NCBI RefSeq assembly: GCF_018619435.1
Contig: NZ_JAHFZF010000003.1
Location: 62,001 to 126,000 of the forward strand
Direction of reading: 5' to 3'
Source: Rhodoferax sp. U11-2br
Lineage (GTDB): Bacteria; Pseudomonadota; Gammaproteobacteria; Burkholderiales; Burkholderiaceae_C
DNA: 64,000 nt
Position numbers and translations under genes: made by a program. The notes beneath the pieces are model-generated. The model did no database searches. It was given only the letters and a program-made list of their open reading frames with translations, and was not told the DNA's origin. Below, piece by piece: positions 42,661-52,616 of this stretch (position 1 is its first letter; the number at the start of each line of letters is the position of its first letter).

Positions 42661-42673
42661 TGAGGAGTAAGGT

Positions 42674-43027
42674 ATGAATGTTTTGTTGACGATTTTGCTG
42701 GCAGTGCAGATGCTCTCTGCGGTGGTGATGGTGGGTTTGATTCTGGTGCAGCATGGCAAGGGCGCTGACATGGGTGCGGCATTTGGCAGTGGTGGCTCAG
42801 GCAGCCTGTTTGGGGCCAGTGGCAGCGCCAATTTCCTGTCGCGTACCACCGCCGTGCTGGCCACGGTGTTTTTTGTCAGCACCCTGGGTCTGGCGTATTT
42901 TGGCTCTGCTCGTCCGGCTGCGAGCTCTGGCAGTGTTCTTGAAAACGCAGCCTTGGTTGCGCCCGCGCCTGCCGCTACAATTCCTGCAGTTCCTGCATCT
43001 GGTGCAGCACAAATTCCGTCGAAGTAA
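42674..43027 (+). CDS. secG: Protein translocase subunit SecG
   Basis: A 117-aa membrane protein of the SecYEG channel. Two helices (about 3-24 and 52-74) flank the cytoplasmic loop with [20 protein letters not shown], a SecG hallmark. The C-terminal 45 residues are Ala- and Pro-rich and low in complexity, longer than in E. coli, and probably disordered. Confidence 0.93.
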   Translation: MNVLLTILLAVQMLSAVVMVGLILVQHGKGADMGAAFGSGGSGSLFGASGSANFLSRTTAVLATVFFVSTLGLAYFGSARPAASSGSVLENAALVAPAPAATIPAVPASGAAQIPSK

Positions 43028-43096
43028 TTGACTTTCGAAATATACTCTCACCCTAGGAGAACAAGGATTTCAGGGTAAACTCCCGCTTGCTTCTAC

Positions 43097-43128
43097 AGAC
43101 TTAACAAACATCAAGGTTTGTGTCTTTT
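43097..43128 (+). terminator. Possible terminator after secG
   Basis: ACAAAC/GTTTGT with a 6-base loop, extended by AGAC/GTCT across a 3-base bulge, followed by only TTTT. It lies just before the tRNA gene and is weak at best. Confidence 0.35.
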
Positions 43129-43142
43129 AGAAGATCTAAATT

Positions 43143-43227
43143 GCCGTCGTGGTGGAATTGGTAGACACGCTATCTTGAGGTGGTAGTGGCGACAGCTGTG
43201 CGAGTTCGAGTCTCGCCGACGGCACCA
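43143..43227 (+). tRNA. tRNA-Leu (anticodon GAG)
   Basis: An 85-base tRNA with encoded CCA. The acceptor stem is GCCGTCG/CGACGGC; the D arm has GGTGGAATTGGTAGACACGC, the anticodon loop CTTGAGG (GAG, reading CUU/CUC), a class II long variable arm, and TTCGAGTC in the T arm. Sequence closely follows E. coli leuU. It sits 58 bases before nuoA and is probably on the same primary transcript or just ahead of the nuo promoter. Confidence 0.96.
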
Positions 43228-43285
43228 GATAAACAACTCGGGCACGTGCAAATGTGCCTGAGATACAAGCAGACAAATCCTTATG

Positions 43286-43645
43286 ATGAACCTCGGTCAG
43301 TACCTGCCGGTACTCTTGTTTATCCTGGTGGGTATCGCCATCGGGGTACTTCCCCAGGTGATCGGTTACGTGTTGGGCCCCAATCGCCCCGACGCTGCCA
43401 AAAACTCCCCTTATGAATGCGGCTTTGAGGCATTCGGCGACGCCCGAATGACCTTTGACGTCCGCTATTACCTGATTGCCATTCTTTTTATCCTGTTTGA
43501 CCTGGAAACGGCGTTGCTGTTTCCTTGGGCGGTCACGCTCAGAGAGCTGGGTCTTTATGGCTTCATGGTCGGTTTGGAAATTGTGACCATTCTGACGATT
43601 GGCTTTGTGTACATGTGGCTTAAAGGCGCCCTGGATTGGGAGTAA
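43286..43645 (+). CDS. nuoA: NADH-quinone oxidoreductase subunit A
   Basis: A 119-aa membrane subunit of complex I with three helices. [25 protein letters not shown] is the conserved loop near the quinone site, with the reactive cysteine in YECGF. The ATG at 43286 matches the usual MNLxQYLPV start; ATG 43283 is one codon upstream. It is the first of the complete nuoA-N operon. Confidence 0.95.
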   Translation: MNLGQYLPVLLFILVGIAIGVLPQVIGYVLGPNRPDAAKNSPYECGFEAFGDARMTFDVRYYLIAILFILFDLETALLFPWAVTLRELGLYGFMVGLEIVTILTIGFVYMWLKGALDWE

Positions 43646-43649
43646 GTCA

Positions 43650-44129
43650 ATGATTGAAGGTGTTCTCAAAGAAGGGTTTGTCACGACGACGTATGACAGC
43701 GTCGTGAACTGGGCCAAGACGGGGTCGGTCTGGCCGATGACCTTTGGTCTGGCCTGTTGTGCGGTTGAAATGATGCACGCGGCTGCGGCCCGTTATGACA
43801 TCAGCCGGTTTGGTGCCGAGGTGTTTCGACCGAGTCCACGTCAGTCTGATCTGATCATTGTGGCGGGGACCTTGACCAACAAGATGGCGCCAGCCTTTCG
43901 CAAGGTATATGACCAGATGGCTGAGCCGCGCTGGGTGATCAGCATGGGGTCGTGCGCCAATGGGGGTGGCTATTACCACTACAGCTATTCTGTGGTGCGT
44001 GGCTGCGACCGTATTGTGCCGGTTGATATCTATGTGCCGGGTTGTCCGCCCACCGCTGAAGCGTTGGTGTACGGCATCATTCAGTTGCAGAACAAGATCC
44101 GTCGCACGCAAACCATTGCGCGTACTTAA
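43650..44129 (+). CDS. nuoB: NADH-quinone oxidoreductase subunit B
   Basis: A 159-aa peripheral subunit that holds the terminal [4Fe-4S] cluster N2. Ligands are seen as the adjacent cysteines Cys36/37 (GLACCAVEM), the SCANGGG cysteine and PGCPPTAE. It starts 5 bases after nuoA. Confidence 0.97.
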   Translation: MIEGVLKEGFVTTTYDSVVNWAKTGSVWPMTFGLACCAVEMMHAAAARYDISRFGAEVFRPSPRQSDLIIVAGTLTNKMAPAFRKVYDQMAEPRWVISMGSCANGGGYYHYSYSVVRGCDRIVPVDIYVPGCPPTAEALVYGIIQLQNKIRRTQTIART

Positions 44130-44139
44130 AAGGAATGTC

Positions 44140-44757
44140 ATGACGGTATACGCGGTAAATCCTCAGACGCTCCAGGCCCAGGTCAATGTGGCTTTGGGGG
44201 AGTTCGTGCAGAGTAGTGTTGTGAAATGGGGTGAGTTGACTCTGGTGGTGAAGGCGGCTGACTACCACCAGGTGGCTGGTATCTTGCGAGATCATCCGGC
44301 CTGCCAATTTGAGCAGCTGATTGACTTGTGTGGTGTGGACTATTCAACCTACAAAGATGAACCACAGCTTGGGCAGCGTTTTTGTGTGGTGCTGCACCTG
44401 TTGTCGGTGAGTTTGAATCAGCGCGTTCGGCTCAAGGTTTTTGCTGCCGACGATGATGCGCCGGTGATCCGTTCGGTTTGCGATATCTGGAGTGCGGCCA
44501 ACTGGTTCGAGCGCGAAGCTTTTGACCTCTATGGCATCGTTTTTGAGGGGCATGACGATTTGCGCCGGATTCTCACGGATTACGGATTTATTGGCCATCC
44601 ATTTCGCAAAGACTTTCCCTTGTCCGGGCATGTTGAGATGCGTTATGACGCCGAGCAACGGCGCGTGGTGTATCAGCCTGTCACGATTGAGCCGCGTGAG
44701 ATCACGCCCCGCATCATCCGCGAAGAGAACTATGGAGGCCTGCCGCAGGCGCAGTAA
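44140..44757 (+). CDS. nuoC: NADH-quinone oxidoreductase subunit C
   Basis: A 205-aa 30-kDa subunit of the quinone module, separate from NuoD rather than fused as in E. coli. It has the family stretch [28 protein letters not shown] (about 125-150) and [15 protein letters not shown] 44140 is chosen for AAGGAATG just upstream and the family N terminus. Confidence 0.96.
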   Translation: MTVYAVNPQTLQAQVNVALGEFVQSSVVKWGELTLVVKAADYHQVAGILRDHPACQFEQLIDLCGVDYSTYKDEPQLGQRFCVVLHLLSVSLNQRVRLKVFAADDDAPVIRSVCDIWSAANWFEREAFDLYGIVFEGHDDLRRILTDYGFIGHPFRKDFPLSGHVEMRYDAEQRRVVYQPVTIEPREITPRIIREENYGGLPQAQ

Positions 44758-44760
44758 GTT

Positions 44761-46014
44761 ATGGCGGACATTAAAAACTACACCCTGAATTTTGGCCCGC
44801 AGCACCCGGCAGCGCACGGTGTGTTGCGACTGGTTCTTGAACTTGATGGTGAAGTGATCCAGCGTGCCGATCCCCACATCGGCCTGTTGCACCGTGCCAC
44901 CGAAAAACTGGCAGAAAACAAGACCTACCTGCAGACCTTGCCCTACATGGATCGTCTGGACTACATGTCCATGATGTGCAACGAACAGGCCTACTGCCTG
45001 GTCATCGAAAAAATGCTGGGCTTGGAAGTCCCTCTTCGCGCACAGTACATCCGGGTGATGTTTGCCGAAATCACCCGCCTGCTCAATCACCTGTTGTGGG
45101 TGGGTGCTCATGCGATTGACTGTGGCGCCATGACGGTCATGCTGTATGCCTTCCGTGAACGGGAAGACCTGCTGGATGCGTATGAGGCGGTCAGTGGCGC
45201 ACGTATGCATGCCGCGTACTTCCGTCCAGGCGGCGTTTACCGCGATTTGCCCGATACGATGCCGCAACATGCACCCAACAAGGTTCGCAGTGCCAAATCC
45301 ACCCAAGCTTTGAACCGCAATCGTGGTGGCAGTCTGCTGGATTTCATCGACGACTTTACTCAGCGTTTCCCGACTTATCTGGGTGAGTACCACACACTTC
45401 TGACGGAAAACCGGATCTGGAAGCAGCGCACAGTGGGTATTGGTGTGGTAACGCCAGAGCGGGCGTTGAACCTTGGGTTTACTGGACCGATGTTGCGTGG
45501 TTCCGGCATCGCTTGGGATCTGCGCAAACAGCAGCCTTACGAGGTCTATGACCGTCTTGACTTTGACATTCCGGTAGGCAAAACCGGGGATACCTACGAC
45601 CGCTATCTGGTGCGTATGGAGGAAATGAAACAGTCCAATCGCATCATCAAACAATGTGTGGACTGGTTGCGCGCCAACCCGGGTCCGGTGATCACGGACA
45701 ACCACAAGATTGCGCCGCCAGATCGGGAAGCCATGAAAACCAACATGGAAGATCTGATTCACCACTTCAAGCTGTTCACAGAAGGTTTTGCGGTTCCGGA
45801 AGGGGAGGCTTACTCGGCCATTGAACATCCCAAAGGGGAATTCGGTATCTACATGGTCAGTGATGGCGCCAACAAGCCGTACCGCATGAAAATTCGACCA
45901 CCTGCCTTTGTGCATCTGGCTGCTCTCAACGAGATGGGCAAAGGCCACATGATTGCTGACGCGGTGGCGATCATCGGCACCATGGACATTGTGTTTGGGG
46001 AAGTTGACCGATGA
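44761..46014 (+). CDS. nuoD: NADH-quinone oxidoreductase subunit D
   Basis: A 417-aa 49-kDa subunit that forms the quinone-binding pocket with NuoB. Typical blocks are [40 protein letters not shown] and the C terminus [19 protein letters not shown]. It starts 3 bases after nuoC and ends in a 4-base overlap with nuoE. Confidence 0.97.
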   Translation: MADIKNYTLNFGPQHPAAHGVLRLVLELDGEVIQRADPHIGLLHRATEKLAENKTYLQTLPYMDRLDYMSMMCNEQAYCLVIEKMLGLEVPLRAQYIRVMFAEITRLLNHLLWVGAHAIDCGAMTVMLYAFREREDLLDAYEAVSGARMHAAYFRPGGVYRDLPDTMPQHAPNKVRSAKSTQALNRNRGGSLLDFIDDFTQRFPTYLGEYHTLLTENRIWKQRTVGIGVVTPERALNLGFTGPMLRGSGIAWDLRKQQPYEVYDRLDFDIPVGKTGDTYDRYLVRMEEMKQSNRIIKQCVDWLRANPGPVITDNHKIAPPDREAMKTNMEDLIHHFKLFTEGFAVPEGEAYSAIEHPKGEFGIYMVSDGANKPYRMKIRPPAFVHLAALNEMGKGHMIADAVAIIGTMDIVFGEVDR

Positions 46015-46502
46015 TTTCAGAAAAGTCTCTCGCAGCCTTTGCCAAAGAGGTTGCCAAATATCCGTTCGAGCAACGTCAGTCGGCTGTCATGGCCTGCCTG
46101 CAGATCGTTCAGCAGGAACAGGGTTTTGTCAGTCCGGAGAGTGAGCGCTTTGTGGCTGACTACCTGGGTATGGCGCCCATGGCTGTGCATGAAGTCACCA
46201 GCTTCTACAACATGTACAACCAGAAGGCTGTGGGAAAGTACAAACTCAATGTTTGCACCAACCTGCCTTGCCAGTTGCGCAGCGGTGCCCATGCGTTGAC
46301 CCACTTGAAAGAAAAACTTGGCATTGATGCCAATCAGACCACGCCAGATGGGCTGTTCACGCTACAAGAATGTGAGTGTCTTGGGGCCTGTGCCGATGCA
46401 CCCGTGATGCTGGTCAACGACACCAACATGTGCAGCTTCATGACCGACGACAAGTTGGATCAGTTGGTGGACGGCCTGCGTTCGATGGAGGTGAAGTCAT
46501 GA
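46011..46502 (+). CDS. nuoE: NADH-quinone oxidoreductase subunit E
   Basis: A 163-aa 24-kDa subunit with a thioredoxin-like [2Fe-2S] domain (cluster N1a). Cysteines lie in [11 protein letters not shown] and [12 protein letters not shown]. Start and stop overlap neighbours by 4 bases each (ATGA). Confidence 0.96.
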   Translation: MISEKSLAAFAKEVAKYPFEQRQSAVMACLQIVQQEQGFVSPESERFVADYLGMAPMAVHEVTSFYNMYNQKAVGKYKLNVCTNLPCQLRSGAHALTHLKEKLGIDANQTTPDGLFTLQECECLGACADAPVMLVNDTNMCSFMTDDKLDQLVDGLRSMEVKS

Positions 46503-47851
46503 GTGTTGACAGCTTTCTGGCGCAGTTCCAGTCCAGTGGTGTGCAGACCTGTTTTCATAATCGGCATATCAACCCACAAATCCTGGCCAATCTCAATGGC
46601 TCCAACTGGCGCCTGAAAGACTACGAAGCGCGTGGTGGTTACCAGGCCTTGCGTCAGGTGCTGGGTTTGGACGGTGGACCTGGTTTGACGCAGGATCAGG
46701 TGATTGCCACGGTGAAGGAATCGGGTCTGCGTGGTCGTGGCGGCGCCGGTTTCCCGACCGGACTGAAGTGGAGTTTCATGCCTCGGCAATTTCCGGGGCA
46801 AAAGTACCTGGTGTGCAACTCGGATGAGGGTGAGCCCGGCACTTGCAAAGACCGTGACATCATGGAGTTCAATCCACATGTTGTGATTGAAGGCATGATC
46901 ATTGCCGCCTATGCCATGGGCATTTCCGTGGGTTACAACTACATTCACGGCGAGATTTTTCACACCTACCGGCGCTTTGAAGAGGCGTTGGAAGAAGCCC
47001 GGGCTGCCGGGCTGTTGGGCAACAACATTCTTGGCACCAGCTTCAGTTTTCAGCTGCATGCGGCCCATGGATTCGGGGCTTACATCTGTGGTGAAGAGAC
47101 CGGTTTGCTGGAGTCGCTGGAGGGCAAAAAAGGCCAGCCGCGCTTCAAGCCGCCGTTCCCTGCCAGTTTCGGCTTGTACGGCAAGCCAACCACCATCAAT
47201 AACACCGAAACTTTTGGTGCTGTGCCTTGGATCATTCGCAATGGTGGCAAGGCCTATTTGGAATCGGGCAAGCCCAACAATGGTGGTACCAAGATATTTT
47301 CGGTGAGTGGTGACGTGGAGTTGCCGGGCAACTATGAAGTGCCCATGGGCACGTCGTTTGCCACTTTGCTCGAACTTGCTGGGGGTGTGCGTTCTGGTCG
47401 CAAGCTCAAGGCGGTGATTCCTGGCGGGTCGTCGTCACCTGTGTTGCCAGCCCACATCATGATGGACTGCACCATGGACTACGACGCCATCGCCAAGGCT
47501 GGGTCGATGCTGGGCTCGGGTGCAGTCATCGTCATGGATGATTCGCGCTGCATGGTCAAGAGTTTGCAGCGACTCAGTTACTTCTACATGCACGAGTCCT
47601 GCGGGCAGTGCACACCTTGCCGGGAAGGCACAGGCTGGATGTCACGTGTGGTGGATCGCATTGAAAATGGGCTGGGCCGTGAAGCGGATCTGGCTCTGTT
47701 GAACTCTGTGGCGGAAGACATTCAAGGGCGCACGATTTGTGCACTGGGCGACGCTGCAGCCATGCCGGTGCGGGCCATGCTCAAGCATTACATGCCTGAA
47801 TTTGAATACCACATTGCACACAAGACCTGCATGGTTCCCGCATACGTTTGA
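46499..47851 (+). CDS. nuoF: NADH-quinone oxidoreductase subunit F
   Basis: A 450-aa subunit with the NADH and FMN sites and cluster N3. The NADH loop [16 protein letters not shown], the FMN region [14 protein letters not shown] and the cluster ligands [11 protein letters not shown] are all present. ATG 46499 overlaps the nuoE stop; longer in-frame readings upstream lie inside nuoE. Confidence 0.97.
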   Translation: MSVDSFLAQFQSSGVQTCFHNRHINPQILANLNGSNWRLKDYEARGGYQALRQVLGLDGGPGLTQDQVIATVKESGLRGRGGAGFPTGLKWSFMPRQFPGQKYLVCNSDEGEPGTCKDRDIMEFNPHVVIEGMIIAAYAMGISVGYNYIHGEIFHTYRRFEEALEEARAAGLLGNNILGTSFSFQLHAAHGFGAYICGEETGLLESLEGKKGQPRFKPPFPASFGLYGKPTTINNTETFGAVPWIIRNGGKAYLESGKPNNGGTKIFSVSGDVELPGNYEVPMGTSFATLLELAGGVRSGRKLKAVIPGGSSSPVLPAHIMMDCTMDYDAIAKAGSMLGSGAVIVMDDSRCMVKSLQRLSYFYMHESCGQCTPCREGTGWMSRVVDRIENGLGREADLALLNSVAEDIQGRTICALGDAAAMPVRAMLKHYMPEFEYHIAHKTCMVPAYV

Positions 47852-47862
47852 GTGAGCACCAG

Positions 47863-50001
47863 ATGATTGAAATTGAACTCGACGGTCAAAAAGTAGCGAT
47901 TGAGCAGGGCAGCACGGTGATGCACGCCGCTGACAAGGTTGGGACCTACATCCCGCATTTCTGTTACCACAAAAAGCTCAGCATCGCGGCGAGTTGCCGC
48001 ATGTGTCTGGTCGACATCGAAAAAATGCCCAAACCCATGCCGGCTTGTGCCACCTCGGTGACACAAGGCATGGTGGTGCGTACCAAATCCGACAAGGCGA
48101 TCAAGGCCCAGCAGTCGGTGATGGAGTTTTTGCTGATCAACCACCCTCTGGATTGCCCCATTTGTGACCAAGGTGGTGAATGCCAGTTACAAGATCTGGC
48201 GGTTGGTTATGGCGGCACGGCCTCGCGTTACGAAGAAGAAAAGCGGGTCGTCCCGGTCAAGGACGTGGGCCCTTTGATCTCCATGCAGGAAATGGCGCGC
48301 TGCATCCATTGCACCCGTTGTGTGCGCTTTGGGCAGGAGATTGCCGGCGCCATGGAGTTGGGCATGTCGCACCGTGGTGAACACGCCGAAATTGAAACTT
48401 TTGGTGGCAAGACGATTGATTCCGAGTTGTCGGGCAACATGATCGACATCTGCCCTGTGGGTGCGCTGACCAGCAAACCATTCCGTTACAGCGCGCGGAC
48501 TTGGGAGTTGTCACGTCGCAAGTCCATCAGCCCGCATGACTCCACCGGGGCCAACTTGATCGTGCAGGTCAAGAACAACAAGGTCATGCGGGTGGTGCCT
48601 CTGGAAAATGAAGCAGTCAACGAATGCTGGATTGCTGACCGTGATCGTTTTTCTTATGAAGCGCTGAACAGCTCAGATCGGCTGACAAGCCCCATGATCA
48701 AACAAGGTGGTCAATGGCATGAGGTTGACTGGAAGACCGCGCTGGAATATGTGGCCCACGGGTTAAAGAGCATCAAGGCAGACCATGGCGCCAGCGCCAT
48801 CGGTGCATTGGTCAGCCCGCACAGCACGCTGGAGGAACTGTCTCTCGCTGGCGCTTTGGTGCGAGGTCTGGGCAGCGACAACATTGACTACCGGCTCCGT
48901 CATGCCCAGTTCGAAACCGGGCAGCCTGGCGTTCGGTTTTTGGGGATGCCGATTGCCAATCTGTCGACCTTGCAGAGTGTTCTGGTGGTTGGCTCCAATC
49001 TGCGCAAGGACCATCCCTTGTTCGCCCAACGTGTGCGCCAAGCCGTCAAGCTGGGTTGTGCTGTTCATGTGGTGGCAGCGAGCCCCGTCGATTGGGGTAT
49101 GCCGGTCGCCACGATATGCACGGCTCCAAGTGCTGGCTGGGTGCAGGCGCTGGCCGATATCGCGGCTGTTGTGGCGCTTGAAAAGCAGATCCAGGCGCCG
49201 CGCGGTGGTCAGGTGACGGATGCCGCTCGCGCCGTGGCGCTCTCCTTGCTCGGAGGTGAGCGTCGAGCCGTTTTGTTGGGCAATGCGGCGGCACATCACC
49301 CCCAGGCCAGCGAGTTGTTGGCCTTGGCCAACTGGATTGGTGAGAACACTGGTGCGACAGTGGGGTACCTGACCGAAGCAGCCAATACCGTTGGTGCGCA
49401 GTTTGTGGGAGCTATGCCGAGGACCGGTGGGCTTCATGCCGGTCAAATGCTGGCAGGAGGTCTGAAGGCCGTCATGTTGCTCAATACCGAGCCGCAGTTT
49501 GACAGTGTCGGTGGGAAATCCGCAGTGGCGGCTCTGGCCCAATGCCAGATGGTCGTGACTTTGAGCCCGTTCAAGACCAATTTGGACTGCAGTGATGTGC
49601 TGCTGCCCATTGCGCCATTCACAGAAACTTCTGGAACCTTTGTGAACGCCGAAGGGCGGGCGCAGAGCTTTCATGCGGTGGTCAAACCTTTGGGTGACAC
49701 GCGTCCTGCCTGGAAAGTGTTTCGGGCATTGGCCAATATCCTGGAGTTGCCGGGTTTTGAGGCAGAGTCGTCTCAGGATATCCTGAAGCAGATCCTGGCC
49801 GATGCTGATGGTGTGGTTCCTGCGTTTGTACCGGCTGCACGTCTCAGCAACGCGAATGCGCAGTCAGCGGTGCCTGGCTCTGGGATGCTGACCCCCTGTG
49901 TCGCCAACATTTACCAACTTGATGGCATCGTGCGTCGGGCGCCTGCCTTGCAAAGCACGGCAGACGCCAAATTCGCTGAGACCCAGGAGGTGCCAGCATG
50001 A
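47863..50001 (+). CDS. nuoG: NADH-quinone oxidoreductase subunit G
   Basis: A 712-aa 75-kDa subunit. An N-terminal ferredoxin-like domain carries [2Fe-2S] and [4Fe-4S] ligands ([38 protein letters not shown]), followed by a molybdopterin-oxidoreductase-like domain without cofactor. The ATG at 47863 ([11 protein letters not shown]) is preferred to a TTG at 47848 that overlaps the nuoF stop. Confidence 0.95.
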   Translation: MIEIELDGQKVAIEQGSTVMHAADKVGTYIPHFCYHKKLSIAASCRMCLVDIEKMPKPMPACATSVTQGMVVRTKSDKAIKAQQSVMEFLLINHPLDCPICDQGGECQLQDLAVGYGGTASRYEEEKRVVPVKDVGPLISMQEMARCIHCTRCVRFGQEIAGAMELGMSHRGEHAEIETFGGKTIDSELSGNMIDICPVGALTSKPFRYSARTWELSRRKSISPHDSTGANLIVQVKNNKVMRVVPLENEAVNECWIADRDRFSYEALNSSDRLTSPMIKQGGQWHEVDWKTALEYVAHGLKSIKADHGASAIGALVSPHSTLEELSLAGALVRGLGSDNIDYRLRHAQFETGQPGVRFLGMPIANLSTLQSVLVVGSNLRKDHPLFAQRVRQAVKLGCAVHVVAASPVDWGMPVATICTAPSAGWVQALADIAAVVALEKQIQAPRGGQVTDAARAVALSLLGGERRAVLLGNAAAHHPQASELLALANWIGENTGATVGYLTEAANTVGAQFVGAMPRTGGLHAGQMLAGGLKAVMLLNTEPQFDSVGGKSAVAALAQCQMVVTLSPFKTNLDCSDVLLPIAPFTETSGTFVNAEGRAQSFHAVVKPLGDTRPAWKVFRALANILELPGFEAESSQDILKQILADADGVVPAFVPAARLSNANAQSAVPGSGMLTPCVANIYQLDGIVRRAPALQSTADAKFAETQEVPA

Positions 50002-51074
50002 TTGACCAGATTTATTCCGGCGGCCTAGGCCTGGTATCCGCTCAGTGGTGGGTGGACATCGTTTGGCCACTGGTGTGGGCTTTGATCAAAATCATCCCAG
50101 TTTTGATGATTGTGATGGGTGCTGTGACCTACGCGACCTTGTGGGAGCGCAAGTTGCTGGGCTGGGTGCAGATCCGGATTGGCCCCAATCGTGTCGGTCC
50201 ATGGGGCCTGTTGCAACCGATTGCCGATGCCTTGAAACTGATGACCAAGGAAATCGTCAGGCCAGCTGCCTCGGACAAGTTTCTCTTTTATCTGGGACCT
50301 GTTCTGACGGTTGCACCCGCTTTGACAGCTTGGGTCGTGGTGCCATTTGGCCCGGAGATTGCAGTTGCCAACCTGAATGCGGGTCTGTTGTTTCTGATGG
50401 CGATTGCATCTTTGGAGGTGTATGGTGTGATCATCTCAGGGTGGTCTTCGAACTCCAAATATGCCTTCTTGGGCGCATTGCGTGCCTCGGCCCAGATGGT
50501 GAGTTATGAAATCGCCATGGGTTTTTGCTTCCTGATCGTGTTGATGGTGTCGAACAGCTTGAATATGACGGACATCGTCATGGGACAAAGCCAGGGGCAT
50601 TTCTCCCAAATGGGATGGAACTTCCTGTCCTGGAATTGGCTGCCGCTGTTGCCGATTGTGGTGGTTTATTTTGTATCCGGTCTGGCTGAAACCAACCGCA
50701 CCCCTTTTGACGTGATTGAAGGCGAGTCTGAAATTGTGGCCGGGCACATGGTGGAGTACTCCGGCATGTCGTGGGCGATGTTCCAGATGGCTGAGTATGC
50801 AAGCATTTGGTTGATCTCCATCCTTAGCGTCACCATGTTTTTTGGTGGTTGGTTGTCGCCCATCGAGGCTTTGAGCTGGATTCCGGGGTGGATCTGGCTT
50901 GGGCTCAAGACCTTTGCCGTGATGACGGTATTTATCTGGGTACGTGTCACTTTCCCTCGCTTTCGTTATGACCAGATCATGCGCTTGGGTTGGAAGGTCT
51001 TTATTCCGGTGACTTTGGTGTGGCTGGTGGTGATTGGTGTCTGGATGCAGACTCCGTGGAACATTTGGAAGTAA
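49998..51074 (+). CDS. nuoH: NADH-quinone oxidoreductase subunit H
   Basis: A 358-aa membrane subunit with eight helices that lines the quinone tunnel. It has [28 protein letters not shown] and [21 protein letters not shown], with the acidic residues of the loop. It overlaps nuoG by 4 bases. Confidence 0.97.
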   Translation: MIDQIYSGGLGLVSAQWWVDIVWPLVWALIKIIPVLMIVMGAVTYATLWERKLLGWVQIRIGPNRVGPWGLLQPIADALKLMTKEIVRPAASDKFLFYLGPVLTVAPALTAWVVVPFGPEIAVANLNAGLLFLMAIASLEVYGVIISGWSSNSKYAFLGALRASAQMVSYEIAMGFCFLIVLMVSNSLNMTDIVMGQSQGHFSQMGWNFLSWNWLPLLPIVVVYFVSGLAETNRTPFDVIEGESEIVAGHMVEYSGMSWAMFQMAEYASIWLISILSVTMFFGGWLSPIEALSWIPGWIWLGLKTFAVMTVFIWVRVTFPRFRYDQIMRLGWKVFIPVTLVWLVVIGVWMQTPWNIWK

Positions 51075-51086
51075 TGTGAGTCGCTT

Positions 51087-51620
51087 ATGTCAACCCCAAC
51101 TTTGAATACCAGTAAAAGCTCTTCCGTGAATGCCTTTTTCTTATCGGATTTCCTGTCGAGTTTCTTTCTGACCGAGCTTTTTAAGGGCATGCGGCTTACC
51201 GGCAAGTACGCCTTCAAAAGCAAGATCACGCTGGAATATCCCGAGGAAAAAACGCCCTTGTCGCCACGTTTTCGGGGCTTGCATGCGCTTCGTCGTTATG
51301 AAACGGGTGAAGAGCGTTGCATCGCCTGCAAGCTGTGTGAAGCGGTCTGCCCCGCGATGGCGATCACCATTGAATCCGAAGAACGGGCGGACGGTTCTCG
51401 TCGAACAACCCGTTATGACATCGATTTGACCAAGTGCATTTTTTGTGGTTTTTGTGAAGAGAGCTGTCCGGTGGACTCGATTGTGGAAACAAACATTCTC
51501 GAATACCACGGGGAGGAGCGAGGCGACTTGTACTTCACCAAAGAAATGTTGCTGGCTGTCGGTGACCGTTATGAGCCCCAAATTGCTGCCAGCAAGTTGG
51601 CTGATGCCAAATACCGTTGA
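51087..51620 (+). CDS. nuoI: NADH-quinone oxidoreductase subunit I
   Basis: A 177-aa ferredoxin-type subunit with two [4Fe-4S] clusters (N6a, N6b), in [12 protein letters not shown] and [12 protein letters not shown]. The N terminus is about 13 residues longer than in most betaproteobacterial NuoI (Ser/Thr-rich [17 protein letters not shown]), so a later start is possible, though no good in-frame ATG is closer than LTELFKGM. Confidence 0.95.
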   Translation: MSTPTLNTSKSSSVNAFFLSDFLSSFFLTELFKGMRLTGKYAFKSKITLEYPEEKTPLSPRFRGLHALRRYETGEERCIACKLCEAVCPAMAITIESEERADGSRRTTRYDIDLTKCIFCGFCEESCPVDSIVETNILEYHGEERGDLYFTKEMLLAVGDRYEPQIAASKLADAKYR

Positions 51621-51645
51621 TCCGTCGTAAGAAAGAATCCGAATC

Positions 51646-52305
51646 ATGAGTGTCACGACTGGTCTGTTCTACCTGTTTTCTGCCATCTTGTTGGCCGCTG
51701 CCTTTCGGGTGATCACCACACGTAACCCGGTGCATGCGGTCTTGTACTTGGTGCTCACTTTTTTCCAGGCTTCGATGATCTGGATGCTGCTCAAGGCTGA
51801 GTTTTTGTCGCTGACCTTGGTGCTGGTCTATGTCGGCGCGGTAATGGTCTTGTTTTTGTTTGTGGTGATGATGCTGGATGTCAACACCGAGGAAATGCGC
51901 AAAGGTTTCTGGAAACATTTTCCGCTGGCGGCTGTGTTGGGCCTCTTGATCATTGCAGAGATGTCGGCGGTCCTCCTGGGTGGTTTTCAGGTCGCTGATG
52001 CGCCCAGTACTGCAGCCGCGGTGAGCAACGCTGGGGCCGAGCTTTCCAATAGCAAGCTGCTGGGCAAACTGCTCTACACCCAATATATTTATCCGCTCGA
52101 GGTTGCCACTGCGATTTTGCTGGTTGGCATGATTGCGGCGATTGCGCTGACGTTGCGCCAGCGCAAGGACAGCAAGGCCATTGACCCGGCCGCGCAGGTT
52201 CGGGTAAGAGCCAAGGACCGGATGATCGTGGTGAAGATGGCGGCTACCCAACCCGCCTTGCCTGTTGATGCGGTCGAAGCACCATCTGTGGAGAACAAAG
52301 CATGA
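51646..52305 (+). CDS. nuoJ: NADH-quinone oxidoreductase subunit J
   Basis: A 219-aa membrane subunit with five helices. [20 protein letters not shown] and [18 protein letters not shown] (the helix with the pi-bulge) are conserved. The C-terminal tail of about 45 residues is polar. It overlaps nuoK by 4 bases. Confidence 0.95.
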   Translation: MSVTTGLFYLFSAILLAAAFRVITTRNPVHAVLYLVLTFFQASMIWMLLKAEFLSLTLVLVYVGAVMVLFLFVVMMLDVNTEEMRKGFWKHFPLAAVLGLLIIAEMSAVLLGGFQVADAPSTAAAVSNAGAELSNSKLLGKLLYTQYIYPLEVATAILLVGMIAAIALTLRQRKDSKAIDPAAQVRVRAKDRMIVVKMAATQPALPVDAVEAPSVENKA

Positions 52306-52610
52306 CGTTGACCTTGGGCCATTTCTTGACGCTGGGCGCTGTTCTGTTTGCGCTCTCGGTCATTGGCATCTTTTTGAATCGCAAGAATTTGATCGTTTTG
52401 CTGATGGCTGTTGAGTTGATGTTGTTGGCTGTCAACACCAATTTCATCGCCTTCTCGCACTACCTGGGTGATCTGCATGGACAGATTTTTGTGTTTTTCA
52501 TTCTGACAGTTGCCGCCGCAGAGTCCGCCATTGGTCTGGCCATTCTGGTGGTGCTGTTCCGGAACAAATCCAACATCAATGTGGACGAACTTGATTCGTT
52601 GAAGGGGTAA
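52302..52610 (+). CDS. nuoK: NADH-quinone oxidoreductase subunit K
   Basis: A 102-aa membrane subunit with three helices and the two buried glutamates ([11 protein letters not shown] and [12 protein letters not shown]) that take part in proton transfer. It is 6 bases before nuoL. Confidence 0.97.
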   Translation: MTLTLGHFLTLGAVLFALSVIGIFLNRKNLIVLLMAVELMLLAVNTNFIAFSHYLGDLHGQIFVFFILTVAAAESAIGLAILVVLFRNKSNINVDELDSLKG

Positions 52611-52616
52611 CAGGAA

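Noticed and set aside
43028-43046. TTGACT and TATACT between secG and the tRNA gene, looking like a promoter
   Set aside because: The spacer is only 7 bases, too short for a -35/-10 pair.
44344-45948. A 534-codon minus-strand open frame opposite nuoC and nuoD
   Set aside because: It crosses two well-supported overlapping subunit genes and shows no protein family features.
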